A DNA stretch of 64,000 nucleotides from Paludibacteraceae bacterium (GCA_017527495.1 JAFXPY010000001.1:62001-126000); one strand, 5' to 3'. Shown: positions 50,201 to 57,159, counted from the first letter of the stretch. Notes: generated from the sequence alone by a model not told the origin. Translations and numbers: made by a program.

Positions 50201-52849
50201 GCTTTGGGTCAGTATTTGGTGGTTGGTTTCGTTTTCAAAGTCGGATGTGTTGTTACGTATAACGCAGTTCTCAACTTTCAGTTCTGCAAACGAGATGGTT
50301 CCGTCTGCAAGAGGGTATTCACCATTGACATATATGGCAGCACCTTTAGGTGATGAGCAGTGAGCAATAGCGCAGTTGCGCAACTCATTACCTATCATGT
50401 GGATACGCTTGGCAACAGGTGTCGTGGCATTATTGACCAACACACCACCACCGGCATGTACCGATGCCGTGGAGTTGATGCCGTGAGTGTTGGCGTTATA
50501 GAGACGGAAACCATCCACGATGGCATGCTCGACATTGACCAATGCAATGACGTGCGCAGAGTTGTTTTTGTATCCGTCTTCGCCCTGCGCACCGGTTATG
50601 TTGGCAGTGATGATAGTTACATGAGTGTTAGGGTTGCGTCCCTCGGTGTCGGTTCCTGTATTGCCTGTCGGATAGCCGCCGTACAGACGCATGCGGCTCT
50701 CGACACGCACAGAGGCAGTACGCAACTCGTCGCCGAGGTAGTTGCCCGGTCCGGAAGTAGTGAGCGTACCTTCTTTGACAAGCAGTTGGACATAATCAGC
50801 CGATATACTGTCACCCGTCTCGTTGCCGTCTTCGTCGTATTCGGGCAGACGGTAGTGATGTTGTCCGCCCGGGTCGTCAACAAGGAAATGACGGAAGTAT
50901 TCTATTGCGTGACCGAGGTCGCCGAGCGGGTTGTCCCAACTCTGACCTACATGCGGACGCTCCGTGAAGTTATTTTCTCCGTCAAAGACATGCTTGCGGT
51001 TCGGGTCAACAAAGATTGTAGGTATGAGATGTACACCGTCGCTTTCGCGTTTCTCCTTGGCTTGATAGTCAACGAGGGTGTATATGGTCTTCTCATTTTC
51101 GCGTACCAAAGCACCGATAGATGATATTGGCTCAAAGGAGTTGCCTACAATATCGTATTTGGTATGAGCATGTTTAATCCACTTTGAAGCACCCTGCACG
51201 GCTTCGGTTACTTGCACACCCTTGCCCATAAGCGAGGTGTAAGGTTTCGGATGCCATGAGCGAGCCAAAGGATAGAATTCAGGGTGCAAATGAGGGTAAG
51301 TTGATACAAACTCATCACCGACACGCTCGCCTGCCAGTACACCTGCTTGCGGAACAGGGTCGGTGAAACAGGCAAATATACCGTCATCAACACCATGAAG
51401 AGGGAGATTACTCTTGTCAACATTATACACCATGTCTTTGAGAGTATTGTTCCAGTCGGAGATGTCGTGGTTCATGAAACCGCTGTGATAGATATATATT
51501 TGATGGTCATCGTCAGGATTCTGCATGATTGAGGCAAACTGCATATCGTTGTTGTAGTAACATTTATTGCCCCATACCACAGAGTTGTACATCATACCGC
51601 AGTTGCGGATATATATACCGCCCGACCGTCCGTGACGGCGGCCGTAATAGGTTACATCGGGTCCGATGCACAGGTTGCGGACTATGGTACAGTGGTTGAT
51701 TGTACCGCCTTCGTCGAGATAGACACCACCGGCTTCGGCATTGGTAGTGTTGTTGGCAATAACGCAAGCCGATGCATAAGGGCTGTAGTAACTGATTTGG
51801 TCGGACGCAATAGGTTCGCGACCATAGCGCTGGCGGATACGGTCTTGCCACGGATATTCACCCGGCACATGGCATATAGCCAGACCTCCGCCGATACGCG
51901 ATGTACACTGTATGATATACGAATGAGTCAAAGCACCGTCGTAATCGATACATACGCCGCCGCCATAGCCTTGCACAATACCTACACCGCTGGCTTCGCA
52001 AGTGTGTATGTAGCAGTGTTCCACCGTGCCGCCTCCGTCCATATATACGCCGCCGCCGCGTAATGTGGCAGAACAAAATTCTACAGTACAGTTGATTAGC
52101 GATGAATTACCAACCATATATGCACCGCCGCCGTATGATGTATGTTCGCGGCGAGAGGTGGAACGGTTCGATGCATTACCGCCGCGGATCGTACACCCGT
52201 CAACCCATGCAGGCGACGACAGAGGCAGATAATGGTGAGCAAGACTGTCGTTGGCAACAGTTATCTCGCCATTAGTAGCAAACCATACCACATGGAACGA
52301 ACAGGCGGGGAACACTGTGTTGAAGCGTCCGCGCACACTATCATAAGTGAACGAAACAGGTATGTTGGAGTGGTTGCCGGAAAGAATTGTCTGATACTTG
52401 AAGTCCCACATTGCTGCCACCTCTTCGGCAGTGGCAACACCTACTTCGGGGCGCGCAGCCCAGTTTTCAGCCCATGTCTTGTCGTTAGCCATCTTGCGCA
52501 ATGTAGGATTGGCTTCAGGGTCGGCAGCGTTGAAACCACCGAAGACGTGTATGCCGTTGTATATCTTGAATGAGGTGTTCAATAGTGAACCGCCTGACGA
52601 TTCGGTTGACTCTGACGGTACGTATGTGCCGGAGGCAATATAAACAGAACCGCCTGTCAGACCGTTCTTGATAAGATATTCGTTCAGGTCGTTGATAGCG
52701 TCTTGTACATTGTTTTTGGCATTAGCCCACGACTTGCCGTCATTGCTGAAACGCCCTGTCGGACTGACATAACGAATAGTGTCAAGCGTCTGGGCTGAAA
52801 TCGACAATGCAAAAAGCAAAAAAAATAATATGTTGTGTAGTCGTTTCAA
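38255..52849 (-). CDS. Giant secreted multi-module parallel-beta-helix protein (4864 aa), probable T9SS cargo
   Basis: One uninterrupted frame of 14.6 kb. It starts at a TTG (52849) with an export signal (KRLHNILFFLLFALSISAQ). Seven modules each open with a YV-P-G / DG-SW / Q-AI block at about residues 25, 610, 1116, 2146, 2633, 3475 and 3962. They close with an IGAxE-like block at about 577, 1101 (DIGAIE), 2126 (DIGAYE), 2613, 3456 (DMGIYE), 3951 and 4321 (DLGCYE). Between them are beta-helix rungs rich in GGG and N/C ladders (GGGAYMVGNSSLINCTVEFC). Module 3 has an inserted galactose-binding-like sandwich (about 1556-1703). The last 75-80 residues resemble a T9SS type A sorting domain ending YAVSVNDYTKKVIAK. 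No catalytic site was recognised. It is the last gene after the pilus genes and is probably an adhesin or a glycan-binding surface layer. Confidence 0.85.
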   Translation of the reverse strand: MKRLHNILFFLLFALSISAQTLDTIRYVSPTGRFSNDGKSWANAKNNVQDAINDLNEYLIKNGLTGGSVYIASGTYVPSESTESSGGSLLNTSFKIYNGIHVFGGFNAADPEANPTLRKMANDKTWAENWAARPEVGVATAEEVAAMWDFKYQTILSGNHSNIPVSFTYDSVRGRFNTVFPACSFHVVWFATNGEITVANDSLAHHYLPLSSPAWVDGCTIRGGNASNRSTSRREHTSYGGGAYMVGNSSLINCTVEFCSATLRGGGVYMDGGGTVEHCYIHTCEASGVGIVQGYGGGVCIDYDGALTHSYIIQCTSRIGGGLAICHVPGEYPWQDRIRQRYGREPIASDQISYYSPYASACVIANNTTNAEAGGVYLDEGGTINHCTIVRNLCIGPDVTYYGRRHGRSGGIYIRNCGMMYNSVVWGNKCYYNNDMQFASIMQNPDDDHQIYIYHSGFMNHDISDWNNTLKDMVYNVDKSNLPLHGVDDGIFACFTDPVPQAGVLAGERVGDEFVSTYPHLHPEFYPLARSWHPKPYTSLMGKGVQVTEAVQGASKWIKHAHTKYDIVGNSFEPISSIGALVRENEKTIYTLVDYQAKEKRESDGVHLIPTIFVDPNRKHVFDGENNFTERPHVGQSWDNPLGDLGHAIEYFRHFLVDDPGGQHHYRLPEYDEDGNETGDSISADYVQLLVKEGTLTTSGPGNYLGDELRTASVRVESRMRLYGGYPTGNTGTDTEGRNPNTHVTIITANITGAQGEDGYKNNSAHVIALVNVEHAIVDGFRLYNANTHGINSTASVHAGGGVLVNNATTPVAKRIHMIGNELRNCAIAHCSSPKGAAIYVNGEYPLADGTISFAELKVENCVIRNNTSDFENETNHQILTQSHGVITANGRAYIDVNHCTVANNVGYPFKADNKTTDTDSPIAHYHGYIRVNNSLIFCNGDRKLDDRGQLHTVGKVTSVNPDGQNYVYGTYNMFDADIVLHEENVTQPHGFFKPDFTLSALPADFVPTGITSTITEGVASGDWHNQCVFTRDDDTALTYPVFENPSRNVGNSYDSDMPLYGGSISYRPLNLNPCVNAASDASMSGYDRSDVIHRNYGGAADIGAIENTNLPAIGTVLYVTPDGAGKRDGSSWGNAIAGNTVYQLSSVAGPALAAGDQIDSEPTCDRVLDSEGNPVLTTNEKYNGGWGRAYLTSKTETVTTTLTTDADVTETVIYTGGGPNDRTETLAPYHETKSDVTTISSGTPGGFTPGYDYLVTYPYGEISGASRSFWRANPYTGTLATYGNGSPASFIAACNANGWINNTRAERYVSGLQYAVERASETNALYHKDSVQVWVGAGKYTDYKGFVMRDTVTVLGGFPTGKYAAPGLSERQALMSDVISIPKSKPAKDFDATDYETILQISDVNPKQDNTHLNNSAVKYWDDDYAADIITDTETIQTATITRTTTYTWETASEEVTSTYIRYADMLYKAPSTNVFAKATRNRVDRDGNIISNHITMTNEEFGGLNWTEGQLVVYQFFGPAKSASNPWPDANGNRSWELAYEDRSNNVDYNVWGFDASRDVLDAGGSKIGTVPRGMLLQGVMNTMSVWQTLKNVPAGDYKLEIDLGAYYTRFVNDENTGITFYILTSNGNTVAQQAVYCKDDKLRHYEFSFTQPADGDIIIRMMSVPGSHATDPAGNFSTSSNNWRKVCMANVHLFWLTGQNYVPSEPVDVTTVTSSSAPQVKTYVLYTPATHRTTLRKRVLTMPDVCVPTYGGGGIGDPVVMGNAFSNDALPHTDRVKGATKALRTAATLAKQEDPHYVEYNDANWDGFTIRHGFLYDEGMAHGGGSGVNMYEGAHLRNCIVIHNMSACRNVKGGGIFCDGATSTIEGCFVLDNTSTRGTEVSQGQIFAGGMFMYEGTCFNSLFANNYSYGSAGGLGFCVGRFFNNTVAYNTATLVENGRISGGAISLATSSNPNLFVANTIIYGNNGVAIRDRNTAYGNVNPFIHCYIQSEVKQPYDATNRNVGNYGTKTGSNDNYGVNNIYINGEAPTKYNTPFEADLSPLTGEYTGNAQLYNDYRLLNKGDSSCVNHGIDEFGETFYTALRNKGKSDTDIRNSFIYQIVDTAELPQNDVAFADRVQDCQIDIGAYEYNGAKNIVPDITTHPGYAIFYVSHNGAYNGNASADSPNNAACKAKLQKVLDAAGRYKYALMTDSRYAVVAAEPVAGAPDKSWVVQVRLAGDPTGNQDPNSTPDSYEPTRSTLYDNTNIADNILDYSLIIPHGIQVLGGYTTDFYHYEDAGGTVYTTPAEGRTIKDERDPLAYRTIFSGELVSSTGALGHTYHVITFTNNLFDIDEKTVDEGDQFNTVDYNTEAQRAVVDGIFITNGMANSVDADNRVGGAAVVNNFSHVRNCVVYNNNATGYGGGLYLKPGALVSGTIVKNNSAAIGGGIYIEISDGSVLDTARIIASTICDNHANTRAGGVWFKDNVRINSCAIWHNSSNDNANIAGQFAGTTYGYPVVFTAVEVNKLEGVGNIELSPIASEGVRWDAKDPFATMTYYPIEMSSTLARAGMTYYTWRQLYSQFSTLDSIDIAGVSRTAWSIPGVKRSEYWYHIVDGETVIDTFVCKQNDFIEIGARAFDGTYEIKIDNQHVMYRLFVVHTDLLDTKRARALQDNPDADLPDNALNHDRRERALLYRQMGSCMLNPFHRLTDAFDYIIQIRKNNPKLYRNARFEVFVEAGTYYPFHNAYGEEGQVRTNTFVIPEGVTVIGGVNHRISGRKYCQAGYQNDYYGNIARINGYKNDTLEIFHDGALDQIVLNNATTDSIRDLRPVRDYNYNSVIEPWEFSEQTTLSGEAVYNNQATNVYHVITCHADSTQIGAQPYMFKRYNESTHQFEDTIPFSVKDGDGFRMNVEGFALECENSKVARAIILDGLSIKGGNANAIAAEDVAAHEYMKKTYFRGGGIFVDGNWTEDFNDPTNPFIPHVTDPAPHDIPMLVRNCQFQDNSAANGGAIYSNGKLQVFGSHFTQNQAIGPTIPTDTLYIPWSAGACIAANTYCGVTNCLFDNNEAKRGKYPIVVKGDEEIPNADARQGFAGVISASVSSRVRALNCHFVNNKAVAYPAIYNFWPNNYYTDPDSMHFAVNCLFWGNEGTGILKCENASSALEESKATFATNYEPSRNGVFHYDGANMNEFNRLLAEYNTLYEYYVEVQDTFNTEVLDKLAELRELGNKIEGLYFCAYRRGYGLDAARSHRGYLMTKAQSDDFVDAKQKAVPTKILSNGDEDINYTDLFSYVCGNNNIILNRKNDAIDGPNFVQPSNLPGTDGYMQNADWLLSRINALTDAGWGYYKQEVHREVDHYEWNSPEQAIMLPDDPLKLKLTVELYEDSLANFPDLFHDDMWYPVYALEKAHYVNPGKVALYNYQSHHFRRDFRYPMAPEGDEVYMLYTRVGDNVQRYMNRISANPRLGIEDLYIDMGIYEYQYVQLEFDGSEVDTIWVTSNEVAGADNNGLTYETATSDINHAIYTLLRSHNNHDKYICFKEGEYSPNMVIDGRRSFVIDVPTDYMEVQLPRVGETDKNYYVKSLTLLGGWSPSSKGEGRNPEAYPTVITMSEGENNTMNQLFHIADMTRQNMRRTFRADDMTRDTTVIPVAFDGLIFENNYARADLNSGAMRDEGGAAIYYRMQRQHTTEADKLTIIDSIPLYPTREVISIGDTIEIPKLIISNCQFRNNGQRTSNLANRPSAVRIGDGGGYSLIVNSLFHSNAGCPLWAPLSMAAKNNKGRINDTPNTVHVVNCTFALNEGYTILPEPHSQVHNSLFWKEDLLDDTTTQVVVGTQQWKRGFAAPQKNDSVTYNAMYGVDFDADLNHNENLVAENKDLFNGPNFVNPIDTAVTHDTVRRARDFHLKPAVRTMDMADTTIYRNLVFSRKYLVPDLDGLWARPFAIKHELTTLRNDSDLASKPRLLGVGMERGAYECQAKLQRVIYVLPNKLASVDDDGSSWAKAFGQGQMQDAISTAAIYTYLHRNAALEDDRRSYVFVKGSLEEQSDLNITLMPGVHMFGGVPTTFFDTVPYNEVLSEYTNADCEEFINQVRAVRPGVGAPKVATTRLNSIGADYSDSFNTDCLIDGFIINNKRSSTTTPVVAINNDKTIIRNCVFNGSSTATHIPLVKQKTGLIYNTLFYGNQSDTIISADDNALVLNCTVVADEEGQIAIGTKTLQEHTIVNTITINEAEHNLGRAYYDAFFTCNTKLNMFAPYLRPTYTYPAGTPTNTLLATANQQLWYQLHENSSAIDAGIEVAWFGGSASNGNVNSRFANYAKHIDFNTDRDVLGNQRRFSTSIDLGCYETWAVTGTATASALTNSTYTTNYGGHGYPHAGSVVYINSDSYLNIELNDGVAEFTTTNPIRPAYLLLKDGASLYGNGNTIRADYVAVDKLFNNQQYSLNAFPYTYSIANAATYRYDNTKDSMSYVARDNGFDEYYYSGTDRATHNYVFRTEDSYCWIPISNKTINANDGWLLDFKTTHTLDTIRFTGWSTEENTWIYTEDGTPKTVVLEQYDNRTGGTNGSGLNFTRQEDMGWNMRGMPYLVAEYETGMKSGQYQMHIPHLIYQMAGTGDYIHEFIESVEQIHSQRSWTDDAMMTLGNAWFTQTADITSSETLIFQQPLYAGRPMHAPRHFVLLADDSGKGDIMEVIPDEYANKALTYRMGRDGIKWANDNHTQIWLIDKKNHTPMALSANAPTEVDMLVGLAIRHNGKYSISLTDKELFEGYGGVWLTDRNNDSIINLMDQPYEFYCAIGEQTGRFTLRIGKSPNDTYRTRNIIIYAHQMTAHVKGLEQGDVVRVLTPDGKTINSFTATQAEYDLALPQQGMYAVSVNDYTKKVIAK

Positions 52850-52850
52850 T

Positions 52851-52954
52851 TTTTTTTGAGTTTTTTGAGTTTTCTGAGTTTTCTGAATTTTCTGAGTATT
52901 CTGAGTATTCCGAGTTTTCTGAGTTTTTTGGGTTTTCTGAATTTTCTGAGTTCT
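52851..52954. repeat. 9-bp tandem array upstream of the giant gene
   Basis: About eleven units of GAGTTTTCT and variants (GAATTTTCT, GAGTATTCT, GAGTATTCC). On the minus strand it is open in the giant gene's frame as Thr-Gln-Lys-like triplets back to a stop at 52960-52958, with no ATG. The same 9-mers occur at 61136-61279. Confidence 0.9.
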
Positions 52955-54069
52955 TAATCAATCACTTTCACTTGACTTATTGTTGGTATTTTGGAGAACG
53001 ACATATTACCCCTAATCCAAGGCACGAACGGGCGATCAATATCAACCCCTACTTGCAGTGTCAGTTCGCGCTGTCGCTCAACGCCTGCCTCGTCAAACTT
53101 CGTGTCGAGGACTATATCAAAATAATTCTTACTCGATTGTTCAAAATAGTATGGTATCGTGTAGAAATATGAGCGGCCTTTATACTGCAAAGCCACATCA
53201 CTTTCTGATTTGATATTCAGTGAATAGGATTGTTCCAAACTCGGCTTACCATGATTCTCATTCGGACGGAAAATATATGCCGGTTGTTTGTTCAGCCGTA
53301 AGGCTGTGATGTCTTTCACGTGATATTCTCCTTGCTTATCGTCCGGCACATTCCATAGTAAATCAACCTTGCATGCCACGTGGTAGAGCAAGATATGAAG
53401 GCGCGGATAGACATCGTCTCTCAATGTGGTATAAGTGGCGTAGTATTTGCCATTGACATTATAGTTGTAGGGTGTTGAATAGATGTTTTGCAGGTTGTCG
53501 ATGATGTCGTCATTGTCAATATTGAATTGCATATTTTTGATGTCGTTTTCGTTTGAGAAAGATGCTGTGGCAAGATTGTTGAGCGGAACATACGACATCG
53601 CTGCATAAATACGGATGTTGTAATTCTCTATCTCTACCGGCAACTCAATCTCTAATTCACCTTTGTAGGTGAATAATGAATCGGCATAATATTGCAGAGT
53701 GCCTTTGTATGAACCCACTTTCCATTCTTCCTCTTCAATGTCGGCAACGACAATGCGTTCGCATGTTGTTTCGTATGGGGCGGCTTTCTGCTCTGTTACT
53801 ATAAAAATGTACAGATAGCGTGGGAAATGGAAATATTCGTATGTTCCCGGATCGCCGAAGACATTTGCTTTTTGTGCATGAGCCGGTTTGTTGTAACGCT
53901 GACCGGAGATAAGTTCATCCATAGGCAGACCTATGTTGAACTCCACTTTTCGCTTCTCTGTCGGGATCTTTGGTTCATTATATTTGCATGATGACAGTAG
54001 GCAACAGAAAAGAATAACACTTGTGAGTGCTAAGTTTTTGAAGTGCGATATGTTGTAGAAATGTTGCAT
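52954..54069 (-). CDS. Lipoprotein of the pilus locus (fimbrial accessory subunit-like)
   Basis: The 371-residue product has a lipobox (LLSSC, C28) and a beta-rich body with RKVEFNIGLPMDELISGQRY near the N-terminus and YIFIVTEQKAAPYETTCERI. I did not recognise a named family with certainty; position and layout suit a FimB/Mfa-type accessory or tip-side subunit. It begins 7 bases after the stop of the Mfa2-like gene and is followed by the 9-bp array and the giant gene. Confidence 0.7.
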   Translation of the reverse strand: MQHFYNISHFKNLALTSVILFCCLLSSCKYNEPKIPTEKRKVEFNIGLPMDELISGQRYNKPAHAQKANVFGDPGTYEYFHFPRYLYIFIVTEQKAAPYETTCERIVVADIEEEEWKVGSYKGTLQYYADSLFTYKGELEIELPVEIENYNIRIYAAMSYVPLNNLATASFSNENDIKNMQFNIDNDDIIDNLQNIYSTPYNYNVNGKYYATYTTLRDDVYPRLHILLYHVACKVDLLWNVPDDKQGEYHVKDITALRLNKQPAYIFRPNENHGKPSLEQSYSLNIKSESDVALQYKGRSYFYTIPYYFEQSSKNYFDIVLDTKFDEAGVERQRELTLQVGVDIDRPFVPWIRGNMSFSKIPTISQVKVID

Positions 54070-54076
54070 CGGATTT

Positions 54077-55129
54077 CTAAAATTCTATATCTATCTCTCC
54101 TCCTGCTTTCCATTCAAGCTGTACCGAGGCTCCAACACCGGCTGTAATAGCGTCTGCCTGACCATTGCGGCGCAGCTTGGCTTGAATGATTTCCAAGTGG
54201 CCGGCAAGAAGTTGTTCGTCAATATAAAGTATCGTTTCTGTTATCTTATCTTCCCATGTAAGAGCATAAATTCTTATACGCCATTTGTATGGTATGTTTT
54301 TGTCTGAAAGAAGCGTAGTGTCGTTCGAAGGGTAACATGCCGTGCCGTAGCACAAACGATCGGCATATCTTGCAGGTATTGAGATTTCAGAACGATGTTT
54401 GGCTTGTATGGGCATAACAAAGGGTAGTTGCTCGGCTTTAATCAATGGGTTGGCATCGAAAATATAAAGGCTGTCTTGCACAAAGAAATTTGTTGCCATA
54501 TCTTGCACATATATTTTGATGTCTTTCACCCAACTGCCTGCCGTGTCAATCAGCACACCCACACCGCTGTTGGCCATATAGAGCGGCACAACGAAGTTTT
54601 GCGACGAGTCTGCCAACACATCCATGTCCAAACGCGCTGTGAACAGTCCTGTTGTGTGCGGACCGAGTGTGTCGCCCTTCATTTGAGGCAGTTGCATGGT
54701 CTCAGGATGACTGTCTTCTTCAAGCGAAACTGTTTTTGCATCGACTATATTGCAGGCTGCAAGGTGTTTGTAGCTGTCTGCTTTCAAGAACAGAGTGAAT
54801 GATTTCTCGCTCGCGTCGATGATATGATTGTCGTGGTAGGCACGCTCTTGTGTCGTTGTCTTGTAGAATGACAAATCAACATCATGCACATAATCGACAA
54901 AGATGTTTTCAAAATATTTGTTGAAAGTGGCATGATGTATGGCGTCTGAATCAGTACTCAACACTGTGTTAAGTTCCACGTCAAGTGTCGTGATGAGTTT
55001 CACTTGATATGTAACTTGTGCTTCTTGTCCGCAGGCTGACAGGTCGTCGTCAATAAGTTTGCAACTCTGAAAAGTAGCGATGCAGAAAAGTACTATGCAA
55101 TATGATATGTACCTTATTTGTTGTGTCAT
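54077..55129 (-). CDS. FimB/Mfa2-family fimbrial anchor-like lipoprotein
   Basis: I start at the ATG of MTQQIRYISYCIVLFCIATF, giving a lipobox at FQSC (C23) and a 350-residue product; the longer in-frame ORF from 55234 overlaps the fimbrillin gene and lacks a signal at its start. The mature N-terminus KLIDDDLSACGQEAQVTYQV has the DDLS-C block of the Mfa2/FimB family, which caps and anchors type V pili. Unusually for an anchor, its C-terminus VQLEWKAGGEIDIEF resembles the tail of the fimbrillin upstream. The next gene starts 7 bases on. Confidence 0.82.
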   Translation of the reverse strand: MTQQIRYISYCIVLFCIATFQSCKLIDDDLSACGQEAQVTYQVKLITTLDVELNTVLSTDSDAIHHATFNKYFENIFVDYVHDVDLSFYKTTTQERAYHDNHIIDASEKSFTLFLKADSYKHLAACNIVDAKTVSLEEDSHPETMQLPQMKGDTLGPHTTGLFTARLDMDVLADSSQNFVVPLYMANSGVGVLIDTAGSWVKDIKIYVQDMATNFFVQDSLYIFDANPLIKAEQLPFVMPIQAKHRSEISIPARYADRLCYGTACYPSNDTTLLSDKNIPYKWRIRIYALTWEDKITETILYIDEQLLAGHLEIIQAKLRRNGQADAITAGVGASVQLEWKAGGEIDIEF

Positions 55130-55181
55130 CCTATAGGAGTATAGTGGGACAATCAAGCCCACTATACCAATTTTTATTGAA

Positions 55182-57038
55182 TTATTGCCATTCATCAATT
55201 GTAAATGTATGACCTTCTTGCCATTCGAGGTCAACTGACATACCGATTTCCATTTCTGAACTGCGGAGGTCAGGAATTACATTGTAGGCTTTCGACAAGT
55301 CGCTGATTGTACATTTTGCGATTGTGTAGAAGTCTTGTTTGAAGAAGAAGCCGCTTGCTTCTGATTTTGAAGCATCTTCTGCTTTCAACTTACCTACCAT
55401 ATAGAACTTGCATCCGTGAGGAACAACACCTGATTTACCAAGGAAGTCAGCACCTGTGTTTTCGAGCTCTAATGCAAAGTATATCTCATCTGAAGAAGTT
55501 GCATACGGAGTTTCATAAACAAGAGTGTAGTTGGTTGGAACACCTGCCCAGTCTGCACTACCTAAAACTTTATATTCAGTTGCTGGTGAAACAACATTGA
55601 TATCGTTGTCGTAAATAACATAGTTGTCTGTTGCGCCGGCTACTTTGTGGAACATGTAGTCGATTGGGTTTTGTGAGCCAACAAGCACACCGGTAAGTTT
55701 GTAACCGCCAACAGGAACAGAAATAGCCACACCTTCACGGTCGGTCAAAGCAACTGTAGAACCTAATTTTGCCATAACATCGAAACGACCTACACCATAG
55801 TTGATAGGTTTGTCGATAGCTATAGAGCGTGTTGAAGCAAGTACTACGCGGCTTGAGTTTGCATAACCATTTGTTGCATCGTCTGTGTTAACCCATGCTG
55901 TCCATGTCTTGCCTGAACCTGCATACTTGTCGAGCACAGTGTGGTCGTTGGTGTGGATTGTTGAGTTAACACCATAGAGCAATTCTGCAGGATAAACGAA
56001 TTTGTTGATAGGTGTTGTTGATGAACTAACCAAACCTGCAATAGAATTGTTGGTGTAAGCGCATGCAGGGAGAGCACCCGGTGTGTTAGGATCACCTGTC
56101 CATACCAATGCGGCAGCACCATCAGGCAACTCAAGATTAGCAGGGAAACCTTGCAAACCGGTGTTGAGAGTAATCAAGTCGCCATTCTCTTTTGTTCCTG
56201 ACGGGTTGATTGCAGCGTAGGTTGAGTTGGTGATTGAAGCAACCAAAGCAACAGCCATAGGGTCTGTTTGGTCTTTAACTGAAGAATAGAGGTCTGACAC
56301 AACAACTTGTACATCAGCTGATGAACCGGCCTCAAGAGAGGTGAAACGTGTGAACAAGTCTTTCATACCGGCATTGTCGGCTGTTGAACCCCATTGCTTT
56401 GTTCCGTCGGTGGTTCGAGCAATAGATGTCAGATATGCAACAATTTGATCACCTTTAGCATCGCCGGTGAGTGATCCTGCGAGACAGCGAACCGAAGGAG
56501 TGAACACGATTTCTGAAGGAAGCAAGTTGGCTTTTTCCCAATTCGGCATACCTGTCTTACCAATTTGGCTTGATGTTCCGGCAGCAGCTGATTTAGCATA
56601 GAACAAGAATGAAGCAGTACCAACAGGTACGGCAACATCTGAATATTTTCTTGTGTTTTCAGTTGTTGTGGACTTCAATTCCGTATCAACATAATCAGTA
56701 AGCTTGATGACATTACCAATTTTCACATCTGATGCACCTACAGGATCTGTACCTGTTGTGGCTGCATAAGGATAGAGATAAACGGCAGTGATGTCATTGA
56801 AATTACCGGCTTGTTGAACTGTTGTTCCTTGCATGCGGCGAGGAGCATTAGCTTTTTTATTGCCGGTGGTAGGAATAGAGATTGAGAACTGTGTCTTAAC
56901 CTCAGAACCATTAGCAGCAGTTGGAGCATTGTTGTTTTGCGGCTCTGCCTCTTTGTTTTCTTTCTTGCATGATGTGAATGCAAGACTGCTTGTGAGTGCT
57001 ACGGCACTGATCAAAGCAAATAACTTAATTTGTTTCAT
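55182..57038 (-). CDS. Mfa1-like major fimbrillin (type V pilus structural subunit)
   Basis: I start at MKQIKLFALISAVALTSSLA with a lipobox (FTSC, C24); the ORF extends 65 codons upstream with no signal. The 618-residue lipoprotein precursor shows the Mfa1/FimA layout. An acidic/Asn spacer leads to a first strand (VKTQFSISIP, 47-56) and then a basic site PRR (R67-R68), where an Arg-specific protease would cut off the strand and free the groove for donor-strand exchange. Two beta-sandwich domains and the C-terminal strand SVDLEWQEGHTFTIDEW follow. It is 52 bp ahead of the Mfa2-like gene. Confidence 0.82.
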   Translation of the reverse strand: MKQIKLFALISAVALTSSLAFTSCKKENKEAEPQNNNAPTAANGSEVKTQFSISIPTTGNKKANAPRRMQGTTVQQAGNFNDITAVYLYPYAATTGTDPVGASDVKIGNVIKLTDYVDTELKSTTTENTRKYSDVAVPVGTASFLFYAKSAAAGTSSQIGKTGMPNWEKANLLPSEIVFTPSVRCLAGSLTGDAKGDQIVAYLTSIARTTDGTKQWGSTADNAGMKDLFTRFTSLEAGSSADVQVVVSDLYSSVKDQTDPMAVALVASITNSTYAAINPSGTKENGDLITLNTGLQGFPANLELPDGAAALVWTGDPNTPGALPACAYTNNSIAGLVSSSTTPINKFVYPAELLYGVNSTIHTNDHTVLDKYAGSGKTWTAWVNTDDATNGYANSSRVVLASTRSIAIDKPINYGVGRFDVMAKLGSTVALTDREGVAISVPVGGYKLTGVLVGSQNPIDYMFHKVAGATDNYVIYDNDINVVSPATEYKVLGSADWAGVPTNYTLVYETPYATSSDEIYFALELENTGADFLGKSGVVPHGCKFYMVGKLKAEDASKSEASGFFFKQDFYTIAKCTISDLSKAYNVIPDLRSSEMEIGMSVDLEWQEGHTFTIDEWQ

Positions 57039-57082
57039 AAAAAAATAAATTAAAAAAATAATTAATGAGTTTCCTGTCTTAT

Positions 57083-57159
57083 TTTCCCCGCTTAGGGAAT
57101 GTCTTTTTTGTATGTATTGTGTTATTATGTAATGTTTTCCCGTTAGGAAAATTATTTTA
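57083..57159. repeat. Two CCCGTTAGGGA-type palindromic units
   Basis: TTTTCCCCGCTTAGGGAATG (about 57083-57102) and TTTTCCCGTTAGGAAAATTA (about 57135-57154) are related to the units at 24.9 and 38.0 kb. They sit in the gap between the fimbrillin and the DUF3868/OmpA-like gene, the second touching the latter's stop codon. Confidence 0.65.

Noticed and set aside
52807-53172. Plus-strand ORF with repeated EFS-like peptides
   Set aside because: Artefact of the 9-bp array upstream of the giant gene; no start signal or family.
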